From NCBI RefSeq assembly GCF_003261055.1, contig NZ_CP030073.1:8804001-8868000 (forward strand): a stretch of 64,000 nucleotides of DNA, in the 5' to 3' direction. The notes beneath the pieces are model-generated. The model ran no database searches and had not been told where the DNA came from. It saw nothing but the letters and a program-made list of their open reading frames with translations. Position numbers and translations under genes: made by a program. This stretch comes from Streptomyces cadmiisoli. Lineage in GTDB: Bacteria > Actinomycetota > Actinomycetes > Streptomycetales > Streptomycetaceae. Positions 33,710 to 43,066 of this stretch are shown in pieces. The stretch's first letter is position 1, and each line of letters opens with the position of its first letter.

Positions 33710-34777
33710 TCACAGGTGGGCCCATGACGTAGGTTCGCCGGAAACGAGTGGTGTCCACACCTTTGCGTAAGGCCCGTGGGTTTCCAGATCTTCCAGGACG
33801 GCCGCGCCCAGCGGCACGGTACGGGCCATGGTGGCCACGTGCGGGTGTTGAGCAGTCATGGCCTTCAGGTCGCTGATCCGGTTTTCGAGGGTGCGGCGGG
33901 AGGCGTTGGTCAGGACGAACAGGACCCGTGGAAAGACGGGGTACCAGCGCAGCCAGGCCGGCCCGGGCCGTGCGGTCGCGGTGTGCTGGTGGTGGCGTGC
34001 CCGGGTCATGGATTGCGGGGTGTGGGTGAACAGGCGGGCGTAGTCGATGAGTTTCGTGGCGAGGCGTTCGCTGCTCATGGTGGTGCGGTCGATCTCGAGG
34101 AATGCCCGGAGTTTGGTACGCCCGCCGGAGCCGGTGAGCGTGTAGTGCAGGACGGCGTCGGCGATGACGCGTTCGCCGTCGCCGATGGGGTGGGCGACTT
34201 CGGGTGTCCAGTCGAAGGGGCCGTGTTCGTCGCCTCGCCGCCGGGCGTCGGCAGCGAAGGCGAGGTGGGTGCGCAACACGGCAAGGGTGTGTGGGATCTT
34301 CAGTGACGCGGCCTCCGGGGAGTGCACCGTGAAGGGCGGCCTGCCACGTAGTTCGGGCAGGTCGCGGGTCAGCCGGGCGCCTTCTCCGGTCAGGTACCAG
34401 ACGCGGGTGCGGTGGGAGCTGGGCAGCACGGTGAAGTCGACAAGGCCGAGTCTGCGCAGCTTGTTGAGGGGTGCGGAGACGGTCGGCCGGGAGACGTCGG
34501 GGCGCAGCAGGGGGATGAGTTGCCGGGTGGTGGCCATACGGTGCAGGGCCAGGCCGGCGAGGAGTAGGTGCGGCAGGGATTCTCCGGGGCTGGAGGTGTG
34601 CCCCGGCCGCAGCGTTGCGGGCGCGGGGGCCGGTGGGCTGGCAGCAGCAGGGGTGGTCGACTCGGGCGGGTGGGGGAGCGGAGGCTCACCAGGTTCCGGG
34701 CCCGACGCCGGGGCAGGGCGGGGGCCTTGGCCGGTGGGGCAGGGGCGGGTGTGTTCGAAGGCCGTGTGCATGGTCAC
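33710..34777 (-). CDS. replication-relaxation (Replic_Relax) family protein
   Basis: 355 residues from GTG 34777, overlapping the ATPase stop (GTGA). After a ~65-residue Pro-rich N-terminus comes a winged helix (LLLAGLALHRMATTRQLIPLLRPDVSRPTVSAPLNKLRRLGLVD, then HRTRVWYLTGEGARLT). The C-terminal nuclease-fold-like part follows (RVIADAVLHYTL, RAFLEIDRTTMSSERLATKLIDYARLF, PRVLFVLTNASRRTLENRI). The family is encoded on actinobacterial and firmicute plasmids and integrative elements, where it is tied to replication or mobilisation. The Asp/Glu pattern (IADAV...LEIDR) resembles restriction-endonuclease-like folds, so it could supply an initiator or mobilisation activity. No classical relaxase was seen. 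Confidence 0.83.
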   Translation of the reverse strand: MTMHTAFEHTRPCPTGQGPRPAPASGPEPGEPPLPHPPESTTPAAASPPAPAPATLRPGHTSSPGESLPHLLLAGLALHRMATTRQLIPLLRPDVSRPTVSAPLNKLRRLGLVDFTVLPSSHRTRVWYLTGEGARLTRDLPELRGRPPFTVHSPEAASLKIPHTLAVLRTHLAFAADARRRGDEHGPFDWTPEVAHPIGDGERVIADAVLHYTLTGSGGRTKLRAFLEIDRTTMSSERLATKLIDYARLFTHTPQSMTRARHHQHTATARPGPAWLRWYPVFPRVLFVLTNASRRTLENRISDLKAMTAQHPHVATMARTVPLGAAVLEDLETHGPYAKVWTPLVSGEPTSWAHL

Positions 34778-37413
34778 TGGTATCCCTTCGAGGTGTCGCG
34801 GCGTGCGCCGGCCGGGTCGGCAGTCGGGTGCTGGGTGAGGAAGGCGTGGACCCGACCGAGCTGAGTGCTCGCCCGCGCGGCGTGCTCGGCCATCGGCTGG
34901 GCGTCGGCGTTGGTGCGGGCGGCACGCCGGAGGGCGGCGGCCTGGTGGGGGCGGGCCTGGTCGGCGAAGACGTCGTCGAGATGAGGGCCGGTGATCTGGA
35001 GCGGGCCGGTGCGGCGGCCGCGGACGGTGAGCGAGATGTAGTGCTCGTACCGGTCCAGGGCGGCGACGATGTGCGGGCTGGGCTTCTCACCCCATTCCGC
35101 GGTGATCGGTGCGATCGCGGTATGGGAACCGGCGGTGGTCGCCAGAGTGGACGCGTTCTGCACCAATGACAGCCGCACCGGGCCGGGCAGGCGGGCCAGG
35201 AGCTGGGTCATGCCGTGGACGTGGACCTTGTACTTGCGGAAGTCCTCGAACATGGCGGCGATGGTTTCGGGCGCCGCGCCGGTGAGGGTGATCAGTTCGT
35301 CGAAGTAGGCGCGGAACGGAACCCGTTGCTTCTCCGGGGTGTCACGGCGGGAGCGGACAGCCCGCAGCAGGTCACGGGCGAGGAGTGCGGTGATGAGCCG
35401 GTCGGTGGGCCCGTTGCCACCCGGGCACACCCACACGATCATGCGGGAGTCCATGGCGGCGCGGATGTCGTAGACGCCGGCGCCCTGGCCGAGGAAGGCG
35501 CGGGTGACCGGGTTGGCGGCCAAGCGCGCGAGGGGGTTGAGGACGACGACGAAGCTGTCGGCTGGCAGAGTGGGGAACACGGTCTGCCACCAGGAACGGG
35601 TCTCCGCGTCCAGCCGTTCCTGCACGGCGGCGAGTGCCGCGGTGCGAAACGATTCGTCGGTCAGCAGGGATCGCACGTGAAAGAGGGTGGCCTGGTCCCC
35701 GGGCCGCCCTGCAGTGCATGCGGCCTCGTTGACCGTCACCAGCACCGTCAGCGCGGCCGTGAGGATGGTCAGGGCGCGGGGAGCTGTGGCGTCGTCCCAG
35801 GCGAGCGCGGCGGCATAGGCATCGGCGGTCGTCTCGACGACCTCGTGCGCGGCCTGGCCGTGGTGCATGCCGATCGGATTCCACGAACTCACCCGGGTCG
35901 CAGCCCCGCCCGAGTTGAGGTCGATCAGCGCGATCCGCTGCATCAGCGTCTCATGGGCGAGGAAGGGCACAGCACGGGGCCAGGAATCGCGGTGGGGGTC
36001 GACGAACAACAGTCCGCCCCCGGCATGCGCCCAGCCGACCGCTTGCGCCAGGGCACGTTCGGTCTTGCCTCCGCCGGCCTTGCCCACCCCGACCTCGAAC
36101 AAGGTCTCCTCAGCGTAGGTGGCCACCAGGCGGCGTCGCCCGTCCGGTCCGCGATGGATGCCCTGCAGCAGCAGCCCGGGATCCCCGTGCGCGAAGGCCG
36201 GCAGATCAGCTGCCAGCAGCGGCAGCCGGCAGTGCACCGTCGGCGGTTTGAGCAGCCCGGTCACCTCGTCCAGGCGCACCCAGTTGGGACGCGGCGGCTG
36301 GCAGTGCCCCAGCCGCCAGCGGCGCTCGAAAGAACGCCGACTGGGCCAGCGGTCCGCGCCGAAGCGCCACGGGCCCACTCGCAGCCCACGCATCGCCCAC
36401 CGCGACCCGCCACCGAACACATCCAACGCGGCCTGCATCTGCGCCAGCCTGGCCTGCGCGCGTCCTTGTGTGTTCGACGCGCACATCACCAGCAGCTGCA
36501 CCCGTACCAGATGGTCGTCCTCGGCCAGTTTGCCCAGCGCGTCGGCCGCCTCCACCCGGCGTGGGACGGGCGGCATGACCACACGATTGCCACCACCGCT
36601 TGTCCCACCGCCGTGTTTACCGCCGACGAGCTGCTGCAGCTGCCAGGTCAGTGAGTCCCGGATGGTGCCCGCATCCTCGCGAGCCCACCGGGCGGCCCGC
36701 TGCGTCTCCCTCCGTTCCATGCGCCGGGCCTGGCCCATCAGCTGCAGGCGACGCGCCCGCAGGACCCACTTGGGAGCCCGCTGGATGTCGAGCCGGATCT
36801 CCGCCAGATCACCCAGCTCCGCGCGCAGGTCGCAGACAGCATCGACCAGCGGCTGCAGCGGGTCCGGCTGCAGCGGAACGTCCCGCAGGGGTGCGGTGGG
36901 CCTGCCCCGCAGGATGAACTCGGCCCGCACCACGTGCTTTCGGGGCTTATCCGCAAGGGGACGGGCCCGGTGCACGATGACGGCCGGCCCGAACGGAGTG
37001 ATCGACAAGAGCCGTTCCCCGCCGGCCGGGCCCTCAACGCGGTACATAAGTGGCGACGTACCATCCGCGCGCAGCCGGATCTGCACCGCCTTCGCCCGGC
37101 GCGGAGCCCACCACGGCATGCTCGTCGACGCCCGAGCCAACTGCACCCCGCGGCGAAAGATCTCCTCCAGAGCGGGGTCGAAGTGCCGCGACGCGGTCAG
37201 TTCCAGGGCCATCCGCTCAGCCGAGGCCTTCCGCGCCAGGCGGCGCACCACCACCTCGCCCGCCGCCCACACGGCGATGACGCCCGCCGCGAACGCCCAC
37301 CAGTGGGCGGCAACCCGGCCGGCCGTCTCGATGAGGCCCGTGAACAGTGCGAACACCGTGCCGGTGACCGATTCGCCGGCCTGGCCGGTCAAGTTCGGAG
37401 CTGCGGCGTCCAC
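34774..37413 (-). CDS. VirD4/TraD-like conjugative coupling ATPase
   Basis: 879 residues from GTG 37413, chosen because GGGAGG lies 6 nt upstream; it overlaps the previous gene by 25 nt. Two membrane segments lie at about 16-52 (VFALFTGLIETAGRVA, WWAFAAGVIAVWAAGEVVV). A ~380-residue cytoplasmic region precedes the P-loop GVGKAGGGKTERA (around residue 441). Walker-B-like GGGLLFVDPHRDSW and later VPFRAYFDELITL follow, as in HerA/VirD4 motors. It would pump DNA to the secretion channel. The 3' end overlaps the Replic_Relax gene, linking motor and DNA processing. Confidence 0.87.
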   Translation of the reverse strand: MDAAAPNLTGQAGESVTGTVFALFTGLIETAGRVAAHWWAFAAGVIAVWAAGEVVVRRLARKASAERMALELTASRHFDPALEEIFRRGVQLARASTSMPWWAPRRAKAVQIRLRADGTSPLMYRVEGPAGGERLLSITPFGPAVIVHRARPLADKPRKHVVRAEFILRGRPTAPLRDVPLQPDPLQPLVDAVCDLRAELGDLAEIRLDIQRAPKWVLRARRLQLMGQARRMERRETQRAARWAREDAGTIRDSLTWQLQQLVGGKHGGGTSGGGNRVVMPPVPRRVEAADALGKLAEDDHLVRVQLLVMCASNTQGRAQARLAQMQAALDVFGGGSRWAMRGLRVGPWRFGADRWPSRRSFERRWRLGHCQPPRPNWVRLDEVTGLLKPPTVHCRLPLLAADLPAFAHGDPGLLLQGIHRGPDGRRRLVATYAEETLFEVGVGKAGGGKTERALAQAVGWAHAGGGLLFVDPHRDSWPRAVPFLAHETLMQRIALIDLNSGGAATRVSSWNPIGMHHGQAAHEVVETTADAYAAALAWDDATAPRALTILTAALTVLVTVNEAACTAGRPGDQATLFHVRSLLTDESFRTAALAAVQERLDAETRSWWQTVFPTLPADSFVVVLNPLARLAANPVTRAFLGQGAGVYDIRAAMDSRMIVWVCPGGNGPTDRLITALLARDLLRAVRSRRDTPEKQRVPFRAYFDELITLTGAAPETIAAMFEDFRKYKVHVHGMTQLLARLPGPVRLSLVQNASTLATTAGSHTAIAPITAEWGEKPSPHIVAALDRYEHYISLTVRGRRTGPLQITGPHLDDVFADQARPHQAAALRRAARTNADAQPMAEHAARASTQLGRVHAFLTQHPTADPAGARRDTSKGYQ

Positions 37414-38054
37414 CGGGAGCCTCCCTTCAGCATCGTGGTCCGGGAGAAATGCACCTGGCTGATGCGGCCGTCGCTGAAGGCGCCTGCGCGGTCCGCACCG
37501 GCCCACACCAGGTGCACCACCGCCCGACCATCCGCACCGTCACGCCTTGCGATGCCCGCCTGAATGCGGAACCGCGCCGTGGCGAACGCAGGCGCCAGCC
37601 CCTGCCCGGCGGAGGAGAAGACGTCCGGCCACCGGGCACGACCGAACCCGGTTGCGTCCGCACGCAGAATGGCGCGCCCGGCGTCCAGCAACTCGCGTTC
37701 GTCCCCGGCGGAAAGGTCCGGCGGCCAGGCAGCCTCCAAAGCCCTCTGCACGGCCGCGTCGCCGGCCTGCCCGTCGCCGCGCGGGGGCAGCGCCCGCCCG
37801 GTGGCCGGCTGCGGTGTCGAAAGGGCCGTCGCGTACTGCAGAGCCGGAGGCGTCGCTGATGCCGCCCTGCTGCCGTGGCCGGGGTGTCCAGGAGGAGAAA
37901 GCGAGGAGGCGTGGCCGTCAGGCGCGGCGACAGGCGGCGGTTCCGCAGGCCCGGGTGCGCTGGAATGGCGGGGCAGAGCCAGCAGGACCATCCCGCCCAC
38001 CGCCAGGACCAAGGCGGTGACCAGCAGCGGGCGAGGCGACTGTATCCAGGCCAC
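37389..38054 (-). CDS. membrane-anchored protein of the conjugation module
   Basis: 221 residues if started at GTG 38054; there is no good ribosome site. One membrane segment (LLVTALVLAVGGMVLLAL, about 9-27) is followed by a Pro/Ala-rich spacer. The external domain (ALEAAWPPDLSAGDERELLDAGRAILRAD to AFATARFRIQAGIARRDGADGRAVVHLVWAGADR) may be NTF2-like, as in other transfer proteins. The upstream frame stays open through the antisense of the Nudix gene to 39146, so the true start is uncertain. The 3' end overlaps the coupling ATPase gene by 25 nt. Confidence 0.6.
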   Translation of the reverse strand: MAWIQSPRPLLVTALVLAVGGMVLLALPRHSSAPGPAEPPPVAAPDGHASSLSPPGHPGHGSRAASATPPALQYATALSTPQPATGRALPPRGDGQAGDAAVQRALEAAWPPDLSAGDERELLDAGRAILRADATGFGRARWPDVFSSAGQGLAPAFATARFRIQAGIARRDGADGRAVVHLVWAGADRAGAFSDGRISQVHFSRTTMLKGGSRWTPQLRT

Positions 38055-38243
38055 GTGTTCGCGGCAGAGTTGCCGGTCAGCGCAGCGAGAGCCGGCCGTG
38101 AGGGACGCCAGTTTGGTCGAGTCCTTGGTGGATTCATCCCGCTGAGCCGTTGCTGTGCGTCGGAGGCGAGAGTGGCCGGTCTGGCCTGCCGGAGTGTGAT
38201 CTCGGCGGGGGATGCCGCCGGTTTCCTCTGGCGTCGTGTGCCC

Positions 38244-38750
38244 ATGAGCGAGTATGTCGCACGGGTGGACGAGCGTGACGAGGTCATCGCGCTCGTGGAC
38301 AGGAGGGAGGCGATCCGCCGCGGGTGGCTGCACCGCGTCGCGACCATCGTGTGCCGTGATCTTGCAGGGCGGATCCTTGTCCACCGCCGCCCCGACGGCA
38401 CCTCGCTCTTTCCCGGGCAGCTCAACTGGATGCTCGGCGGCGCCGTGGACGTCGGCGAGTCGTATGAAGACGCCGCCGCACGTGAGTTGGCGGAGGAACT
38501 CGGAGTTCATTCCAGTCCTCGATTCGTATTCAAGTTCTTGTGCGCGGGTGCTATCAGCCCGTACTGGATGGGCCTGCACGAGACGGTTGTCACGCAGACC
38601 GTCCGGCCGGACGCCGCGGAGGTCGCCTGGCACACCTGGCTGACCGAGCCCGAACTGGCCGACCTGGTCCGTGACCAGGCCTTCGTTCCAGACGCCCGCG
38701 AAGCCTTCGACCGCTACCGCAGCCTCCAGCGGCAGGTTGACACCGGCTGA
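38244..38750 (+). CDS. Nudix hydrolase
   Basis: 168 residues from ATG 38244. The Nudix box is complete: GGAVDVGESYEDAAARELAEELGV (about 65-88), matching GX5EX7REUXEEXGU. The N-terminal layout (MSEYVARVDERDEVIALVDRREAIRRGWLHRVA, then ILVHRRPDGTSLFPGQLNWMLGG) resembles the YfcD/isopentenyl-diphosphate-isomerase-like Nudix group. It hydrolyses a nucleoside-diphosphate-linked compound or a related diphosphate. It is the only plus-strand gene inside the minus-strand conjugation module and is closed by its own hairpin terminator, so it looks like an inserted cargo gene. Confidence 0.87.
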   Translation: MSEYVARVDERDEVIALVDRREAIRRGWLHRVATIVCRDLAGRILVHRRPDGTSLFPGQLNWMLGGAVDVGESYEDAAARELAEELGVHSSPRFVFKFLCAGAISPYWMGLHETVVTQTVRPDAAEVAWHTWLTEPELADLVRDQAFVPDAREAFDRYRSLQRQVDTG

Positions 38751-38820
38751 GCTGTGAGGCGGCGGTGCGCACTGACACCGTCTGCCCGGCCGTAGCCGAC
38801 GATGCGGCAGTCGACCGGTG

Positions 38821-38844
38821 GACAGGGCCCGCTCGGGCCCTGTC
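38821..38844. terminator. perfect 10-bp hairpin downstream of the Nudix gene
   Basis: GACAGGGCCC (38821-38830), loop GCTC, GGGCCCTGTC (38835-38844). It lies 71 bp after the Nudix stop. Being symmetrical, it may also stop or weaken minus-strand transcription coming from the transfer operon. Confidence 0.7.
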
Positions 38845-39146
38845 AGGCGCTTTGGAGGCTGCCGCCAGAGGGCAGCGTCTGCCTGAGTGAAGGGCTGGTC
38901 ACCTGGGTCGACGGTGCCGACATCCGCAACGCGCTGCTCCAACAGACCACGGCAGCGGTTCAACCCTGCTTGCTCGTCTCGTGGCGAAGCCCGGCTCAGG
39001 GCAACGAGGCAGATCAAGTCCGCCGGGGCCGGCATTGCGCGCACAGTGCGTAAGGCGCGCTGCTGGCGCAGGGTCCGTGATGCAGCCGCAGAGCCCGCGA
39101 GAAGCCGCAAGGCGCCAGGAGAACCTGCGGGCAGATTGGCGGTCAT
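38845..39146 (-). CDS. uncertain reading frame after the peptidoglycan hydrolase gene
   Basis: ATG 39146 overlaps the hydrolase stop (ATGA), the same coupling used throughout this operon, so translation probably starts here (MTANLPAGSPGALRL). The frame shows moderate G/C third-position bias and one rare TTA leucine codon. It has no stop before the Nudix region. It continues open, antisense to Nudix, into the membrane-anchored gene ending at 37389, giving 585 codons in total. The 3' limit given here is only the terminator hairpin. It could be the start of a gene interrupted by the Nudix insertion. Confidence 0.3.
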
Positions 39147-40297
39147 AGCAGCCTGGCTCCTCCCGCATAGCCGGACATCGCGTCGACCGTGTCAACCCGA
39201 ACGACCGTGTCCGGCCGGGGTGCGTTGACCATCTGGCCGCTGCCGACGTAGATCCCGACGTGGTAGATGGTCGAGTCGCGGCCCGGCGCGTACGCGAAGA
39301 ACACCAGATCACCCGGCTCGAGCGCGCCGGTGCCAAGTCCTGCGGGGATACGCCTGCCCACGCCGGCCTGAGCGGCCGCGGTGCGCGGCAGTTGCACGCC
39401 CACTTTGGCGTAGGCGTAGGTGGTCAGGCCCGAGCAGTCGAAGCCTTTGATGTGCGCGCCGCTCTTGCCGCTGGGTGTGCAACAGATCCCGTAGGACCTA
39501 CCGGTCGCGTTGCCGCCACCCCACGAATACGGCACGCCCCGCTGGGACAGGGCCGCCTCGATGACGGTACGGACCTTGCCGGTCACGTTTTTCAGACCCG
39601 GGTCCTTCGCGGCTGCCGTGTACTGGTCGATCCGCCCCAGGACGTTGGCGACGTACGCACTCGAGCGGTTGTACTGGAAGAGCGCGGCCTTGAGCTGGCC
39701 TCGCTGGGTGAGGTCACGGCCTCCACCGCACAGATACACGGCTGCACCGAGCGCGGCGTCGTCGGCGTTGTGCGGGTCGGCCTTCTTGTCCCCGTTCGCG
39801 TCCCGTCCGGCGCCATCCCAGGTGGAGGGCAGGAACTGGAACGGGCCGACGGCGCGTTCTCCGGTGTCGGTGCCGTCCCAGCGGCCCTTGTCGGTGTCGG
39901 GGAACACGGTGGTGTTGCCACCGGCTCCGGAGCCGTTGAGGAGGACCCCGTAGATCCGCGGGCGGATGTCTCCGGACGTGGTGATGGTTCGTCCGGTGGC
40001 GTGATGGGACTCGACCTTGGCGATCCCGGCCAGGATCGGCCAGCGCATGCCCCGGCAGTCAGGCACGTGCCGGCGCACAAGTGTGGCGGCCTTCTTGTAG
40101 GCGGCCAGCATCCGGGCGGGAATGTCCGACACCGAGCCGCTCTCGGCCGTCTGGGCCGTGTCCTGGCGTGCGGTATGGAGTGCCACGTACGCGCTGATCG
40201 CGTTCGATACCGGAGCCGCGCAGCACACGGCGGTGAACAGCAGCAGCACGATCACACAACCCCAGCGCCCCGGACGCCGTCGGCGCATGCGCTTCAC
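39143..40297 (-). CDS. bifunctional peptidoglycan hydrolase: SLT-like and NlpC/P60 domains
   Basis: 384 residues from GTG 40297, overlapping the previous stop (GTGA); ATG 40288 is an alternative. A membrane anchor or signal (WGCVIVLLLFTAVCCAAPVSNAI, about 12-34) precedes a lytic-transglycosylase-like domain with Glu96 in LAGIAKVESHH and AVGPFQFLPSTW. The C-terminal NlpC/P60 domain has Cys288 (GFDCSGLTTYAYAKVGVQLPRT) and His346 (YHVGIYVGSGQMVNAP). This is the VirB1-like component that opens the cell wall for the conjugation channel, as in firmicute and actinobacterial transfer systems. Confidence 0.9.
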   Translation of the reverse strand: MKRMRRRRPGRWGCVIVLLLFTAVCCAAPVSNAISAYVALHTARQDTAQTAESGSVSDIPARMLAAYKKAATLVRRHVPDCRGMRWPILAGIAKVESHHATGRTITTSGDIRPRIYGVLLNGSGAGGNTTVFPDTDKGRWDGTDTGERAVGPFQFLPSTWDGAGRDANGDKKADPHNADDAALGAAVYLCGGGRDLTQRGQLKAALFQYNRSSAYVANVLGRIDQYTAAAKDPGLKNVTGKVRTVIEAALSQRGVPYSWGGGNATGRSYGICCTPSGKSGAHIKGFDCSGLTTYAYAKVGVQLPRTAAAQAGVGRRIPAGLGTGALEPGDLVFFAYAPGRDSTIYHVGIYVGSGQMVNAPRPDTVVRVDTVDAMSGYAGGARLL

Positions 40298-43065
40298 TCG
40301 CGCTCACCGCCCTCGTTCCTGCGCCGCGCCCTGTCACGGCGGAGGCGTTCGGCCTCGGGCTCGGTCCTGCGCATCAGGTCCCGCATGCGGGCGCGGGCCT
40401 CATCGCGCGCGCGGCTCCGCGCGCTCCCACCGCCCGGAAGGACCGCCCCCGTCGGTGGCGGACTACCACTTGCTGCCCGCTGCGGGGACGACGTCGTGGG
40501 CGGACCCGGCCATGCAGAGGCGGCTCCGGTCGACGATGCCGGCGCACTGGTCCGCGCCGAGTCCGACGTCCGAGGGCTCGGAGTCCGGGAGGTCGGTGGG
40601 CTGCCGACACGGGCCGTCTGCTGCGCGGGCCGCGACCCCGGGGCGGGCGTCGGTGCCGCTGTACCGGGAAGGCGACGGCCGGGGGTGAATGGGCCGGGTC
40701 CGCCGCGGTCGTCGGTGCTGTCCCGAAGGACATGTGAGATGTGCCGGCCGGTCTCGGCCCAAGCCCGGCCGTCTTCGCGCACGGTGTTGCCCCATACCCG
40801 CACCTGCTGTCGGGCATCCTGCGCGTGGCGGGATCCGCCCGAGCGGGCCCGGCGGAGGTCTGCGGGCAGGCCGACCGTTGCCCCGTAAGCGGCCCGGCCG
40901 CCGCGTTGGAGGATGCGATACCCGCGAAAGCGGACCAGCCGGTTGTGGGCGCGGGTGGACAGCAGGGTCCGGTCGGCCTGCTGGTCGTGCAGCACCCTGC
41001 CCGAGGAGCGGTCGATGACCTGACCGCTTTCATCCCGGTAGCGGTCGGGCGGACCGCCAGGCCGGTGCGGGCCACCACCGCTCGCACCGCCTCCAGGACC
41101 TCCCTGCCCGCCACCGGTTGGGCCGGTATCGCCGTCGGCGGTGGGCTTGCGCCACTTCGCCAACTGCTCCCGGTCCGGCCTGCGTCCGATCAGCAGCCAG
41201 TGCGTACCCTTCACACCGAGCCGTGCGCCCAGGCCGCCCACGGCCGCCGCCGCGGTGAGCGGGGCCAGACCGCGCCTGGCTTCGGCGGTCGCGTCGGCGA
41301 GCACCGCACCGGTGTCGACCGGCATGCCCGCCCCGTCGACCATGGAGGAGAGCGCGCCCATCAGCCGCTGCCGGGTACCCAGCATCCCGAACCGGCCGCC
41401 GCCTACGCCACCCGTGAAGGCACGCAACCCGCCCCCGTATCCGCCCGTTGCGGCGGGGGAGTTCATAGCGAGGGCGGCGCCGAGTTCGGAGGTGTCGCCG
41501 GGCAGGTGGGTGCCGCCGACCTTGGCGTAGCGCATCCGCATGGCCATACGCCGGCCGAAGGAAGCGATCCCGGCCAACAGCCTGCGGTGCCCGGCCGCGC
41601 CGGCGATGGCCAGCACGTCGATCAGCAGGATCCGCTCGACGACGAGGTCGGGTCCGTCGGTGATGACGGCGTCCACGGCGATGCCGAAGAACGGCAGATA
41701 CGCGCAGACGCCGACCACGGCCAGGACCGCGATCCCCCACAGCGACAGCCACTTCCACACGGACTGACGGGGCGGGCCGGGCAGCATGCCCGCCACGAAG
41801 ACGACGCTGCCGGCGGCCGCGGCCGCCACGCAGATGCCTTGAGTGCCGAGCAGAACGATTGCGCTGGACAGCAGCATGCCGCAGATGAACAGCGCCGCGA
41901 TCAGCAGCAGGGCAGCCCCGCCCACCCGCCACCAGGTCGGCTGTTCCGCATACGCGGCAGCCGCCTTGCCGACCGAGCCGGCCTTCTTCATGTCCTGCAA
42001 GAACGCGGCGAACTCCCGGTCCTCATCGGTGACAAGGGCATTCGACGTATCCAGCAGCTCCCCGCCGGGCGTCAGTGACGGCAGCTCGTCACCGCCGGGA
42101 ACGCCTTCCTGAAAGCCGCGCTCGCAGTACGCCCTGCCCGGCCCGCGGATCTTGCCGCAGACCTCCTTCCCCTCCCGCGTGACCTTCGCGCCCACCTGGT
42201 AGCCGCCGGTGATCCACTTGAGGTGAACGGCGTAGGCCCGGCGGTCGGCAGGCTTGCCGGGGTCGAGGATGCGTCCGTACTGCAGCATCATGTACGGCTT
42301 GACGATCAGCGCGTTGGTGACCGAGTCCTGTATCGGACGGGCGACGTCCTCGGCTGCGGCAGGACGCTCGCTCTCGCGCTGCAGGCACTTCAGCTCCTGT
42401 TGCCCGGCCATCCCGTCGCACGGGCCCGCGCTGGCGAGTTTTCCGCCCCAGTCGTAGGAGGCCACCGTCTCGTGGGCGACCTCGGCGGCCACCTGCTGGC
42501 TCTGCCCCAGGGGTCCGTCGGAGGCGAGCAGGTAATCGGGGCGGACGAACACGGACGCCGCGAACGCCGCGATCAGCAGGGTCAGGAAGATCTCGCCCAG
42601 GCCTCGACCGACCCGCCCGCGCACGATCATGAAGCCGGCGAACACGAACGCCCAGGCCAGCAGCAGCCCTTTCACCCCGAGTGTGTCGACCACCAGCCGG
42701 GTGTAGACGTCGGCGACCTTTTCTGCCGGGTCGGTGAGGACCTTCAGCAGCGGGAACCGGAACGCTACCTCGATCGCCCACCCCGCAAGGCCCACCAGGA
42801 TCCGGATCAGGGTGAACAGACCGGACAGGGCAAACGCCAAGGCCTGGGTCTCGAAGGCCACGATGGAGCCGCCGTCGGCGTTCAGTTCGTACCCGTTGAT
42901 CGGCACCCCTTCGGACGAGGTGATGTTCAACGGAGCGAGCAGGTCTCCTGTTTCGCTGCTGCTGCCCGCCGCATGGACGACCTGACTGTTGACCAGGACG
43001 AACACACCGGTGAGCAGCACGACGAAGCCGACCGAACGTAAGGTGCCTCGGTCCGCGCGCACCAC
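40294..43065 (-). CDS. VirB6/TrbL-like polytopic membrane protein
   Basis: 923 residues from GTG 43065. The N-terminal hydrophobic segment (FVVLLTGVFVLVNSQVVHA) resembles a signal. About seven further membrane segments follow (e.g. ALAFALSGLFTLIRILVGLAG, GLLLAWAFVFAGFMIV, IFLTLLIAAFAASVFV, ALLLIAALFICGMLLSSAIVL, AAAAAGSVVFVAGMLPG, LSLWGIAVLAVVGVCAYLPFF), with a ~200-residue external loop containing several Cys. The C-terminal ~400 residues are Gly/Pro/Arg-rich and cytoplasmic. The topology and position after a VirB4 gene match the channel subunit of type IV secretion systems. Confidence 0.85.
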   Translation of the reverse strand: MVRADRGTLRSVGFVVLLTGVFVLVNSQVVHAAGSSSETGDLLAPLNITSSEGVPINGYELNADGGSIVAFETQALAFALSGLFTLIRILVGLAGWAIEVAFRFPLLKVLTDPAEKVADVYTRLVVDTLGVKGLLLAWAFVFAGFMIVRGRVGRGLGEIFLTLLIAAFAASVFVRPDYLLASDGPLGQSQQVAAEVAHETVASYDWGGKLASAGPCDGMAGQQELKCLQRESERPAAAEDVARPIQDSVTNALIVKPYMMLQYGRILDPGKPADRRAYAVHLKWITGGYQVGAKVTREGKEVCGKIRGPGRAYCERGFQEGVPGGDELPSLTPGGELLDTSNALVTDEDREFAAFLQDMKKAGSVGKAAAAYAEQPTWWRVGGAALLLIAALFICGMLLSSAIVLLGTQGICVAAAAAGSVVFVAGMLPGPPRQSVWKWLSLWGIAVLAVVGVCAYLPFFGIAVDAVITDGPDLVVERILLIDVLAIAGAAGHRRLLAGIASFGRRMAMRMRYAKVGGTHLPGDTSELGAALAMNSPAATGGYGGGLRAFTGGVGGGRFGMLGTRQRLMGALSSMVDGAGMPVDTGAVLADATAEARRGLAPLTAAAAVGGLGARLGVKGTHWLLIGRRPDREQLAKWRKPTADGDTGPTGGGQGGPGGGASGGGPHRPGGPPDRYRDESGQVIDRSSGRVLHDQQADRTLLSTRAHNRLVRFRGYRILQRGGRAAYGATVGLPADLRRARSGGSRHAQDARQQVRVWGNTVREDGRAWAETGRHISHVLRDSTDDRGGPGPFTPGRRLPGTAAPTPAPGSRPAQQTARVGSPPTSRTPSPRTSDSARTSAPASSTGAASAWPGPPTTSSPQRAASGSPPPTGAVLPGGGSARSRARDEARARMRDLMRRTEPEAERLRRDRARRRNEGGERE

Positions 43066-43066
43066 C

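Noticed and set aside
35215..37462. Long plus-strand open frames opposite the coupling ATPase
   Set aside because: Antisense shadows; they have no motifs, while the minus strand encodes an intact P-loop protein with a strong ribosome site.
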